This document shows positions 4,494 to 5,072 of a stretch of 5,072 nt of DNA, piece by piece. Source of the DNA: DASUPK01 sp036520315 (lineage in GTDB: Bacteria; Actinomycetota; Thermoleophilia; Solirubrobacterales; 70-9); NCBI GenBank assembly GCA_036520315.1, contig DATDJZ010000175.1:1-5072 (forward strand). The letters run 5' to 3'. Position 1 is the first letter of the stretch. Every line of letters begins with the position of its first letter. Under the pieces are notes generated by a model. The model worked only from the letters and a program-made list of their open reading frames with translations. It ran no database searches and was not told the DNA's origin. Both the position numbers and the translations under genes were made by a program.

Positions 4494-5003
4494 GTGGCTG
4501 AATTGGTGGCAAGGCTCGCGGGGAGGATGGGGACGGCGGACGAGGAGCGGTTCATGCTCCAGCGCGTCCAGCCCGCGCTGATCGGCCTGATCGACGGCAC
4601 GGTCTCCACCCTGGCGCCGATCTTCGCCACCGCCTTCCTCGCAGGCTCGCACGCCGCCCTCTTCGTGGGCCTCGCCGCGGCGCTCGGCGCCGGGATCAGC
4701 ATGGGACTCTCCGAGGCCCTCTCCGACGACGGCGAGATCACCGGCCGCGGCACCTCCCTCTCCCGCGGCATGATCACTGGCGGCGCAACCTTCTTCGGCG
4801 GCAGCTTTCATGCGCTGCCCTTCGTGATCAGCGACCTGCACACTGCCCTGGTCGTCGCCTCATTCACCGTAGGTTGCGAGCTGGTCGCGATCGCCTGGGT
4901 CCGCAAGCGGTTCCTCGACGTCTCGCTGCGGAGCTCCCTCGTCCAGGTGACGATGGGCGGCCTGATCGTCGCCGTCACCGGCGCCCTGATCGGCCAGGCC
5001 TAG
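4494..5003 (+). CDS. VIT/CCC1-family membrane protein, MbfA-type iron (or manganese) exporter lacking the ferritin-like domain
   Basis: The 169-residue product has about five membrane segments, near residues 28-51, 54-73, 92-110, 115-135 and 148-167. TM1 carries LIGLIDGTVSTLAPIFA with Asp34 where VIT1/CCC1 transporters have a conserved transport Asp. TM2 has GAGISMGLSEALSDDG (E74, D78, D79), followed by TGRG. From memory these motifs match the C-terminal membrane half of MbfA, an iron exporter of rhizobia and Agrobacterium that also helps resist peroxide. MbfA has about 325 residues with an N-terminal ferritin-like domain. Here only about 27 residues precede TM1 and there is no room for that domain. 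The loop between TM2 and TM3 is about 18 residues, too short for the Glu-rich metal-binding domain of plant and parasite VITs. The GTG start is supported by the -10 element 6 nt upstream. A downstream ATG at 4527 abuts GGGGAGG with no spacer, so it is unlikely. The gene is divergent from the PerR-like regulator. Confidence 0.85.
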   Translation: MAELVARLAGRMGTADEERFMLQRVQPALIGLIDGTVSTLAPIFATAFLAGSHAALFVGLAAALGAGISMGLSEALSDDGEITGRGTSLSRGMITGGATFFGGSFHALPFVISDLHTALVVASFTVGCELVAIAWVRKRFLDVSLRSSLVQVTMGGLIVAVTGALIGQA

Positions 5004-5047
5004 CGACCAGCCCTGAAGGCCCGCCGTCCGGCTATCACTTCCGGGGG

Positions 5048-5072
5048 ATGAGCCAGAACGCCCCCGCGCTCG
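5048..5072 (+). CDS. 5' start of a gene running off the window, product unknown
   Basis: ATG at 5048 opens a frame reading MSQNAPAL to the window edge. It lies 44 bp after the VIT-type gene on the same strand. A G-run (5043-5047) touches the ATG with no spacer, so it is a poor Shine-Dalgarno. TATCAC at 5033-5038 is a weak -10 candidate. Eight residues are too few for any product call, and the start itself is only plausible. The 44-bp gap shows no convincing terminator hairpin. Confidence 0.3.

Noticed and set aside
4470..4841. Two - strand open frames antisense to the VIT-type gene, reaching into the divergent promoter region
   Set aside because: The + strand frame has clear transmembrane segments and VIT/MbfA motifs. 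The antisense translations are low-complexity and run through AT-rich regulatory DNA.
5004..5047. Possible terminator after the VIT-type gene (GCC...GGC around 5010-5020)
   Set aside because: The stem is only about 3 bp with no following T-run, and GGCC repeats are common by chance in this composition.

Overview
The window is high-GC, densely coded bacterial chromosome. Gene content and style point to an actinobacterium: GTG starts, a tandem-VOC protein of the mycobacterial CFP30B type, weak -35 elements and apparently leaderless promoters. A deep-branching high-GC lineage such as Thermoleophilia/Solirubrobacterales is a guess from overall feel, not something the sequence proves. No rRNA, tRNA, CRISPR array, insertion sequence or phage gene was seen.

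Layout. Positions 1-156 hold the C-terminal end of a + strand gene, probably a MarR-type regulator. It runs tail-to-tail into a - strand pair: an AI-2E/PerM-family membrane protein (153-1271) with a small lipoprotein gene upstream of it (1329-1835). Only 22 bp separate the lipoprotein start from a + strand operon that begins at 1858. That operon encodes a GNAT acetyltransferase, an alpha/beta hydrolase (4-nt ATGA overlap) and a two-domain VOC protein (13-nt gap, strong Shine-Dalgarno). The operon ends tail-to-tail against a - strand Fur-superfamily regulator (3975-4424). The regulator is divergent from a + strand VIT/CCC1-type membrane protein (4494-5003) resembling the membrane half of MbfA iron exporters. 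A last + strand gene starts at 5048 and leaves the window.

How the genes may work together. The best functional unit is the regulator/transporter pair. The regulator aligns without gaps to Bacillus subtilis PerR as I recall it. It has all five regulatory-metal ligands, including the Asp (rather than Glu) linked to peroxide sensing, plus the structural zinc cysteines. It faces a probable iron (or manganese) exporter across a 69-bp AT-rich gap holding promoters for both genes and several short dyads. A testable model is a peroxide- or iron-responsive switch that derepresses metal efflux and represses itself. The rhizobial parallel, mbfA under the Fur-family regulator Irr, is established knowledge; its application here is inference.

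The other genes look like ordinary accessory metabolism. Two small architectural patterns stand out. Both convergent pairs share one CTAG as overlapping TAG stops. Two promoters have TANNNT exactly 6 nt before the start codon, which predicts leaderless mRNAs. I do not see clear evidence of a wholly new system.
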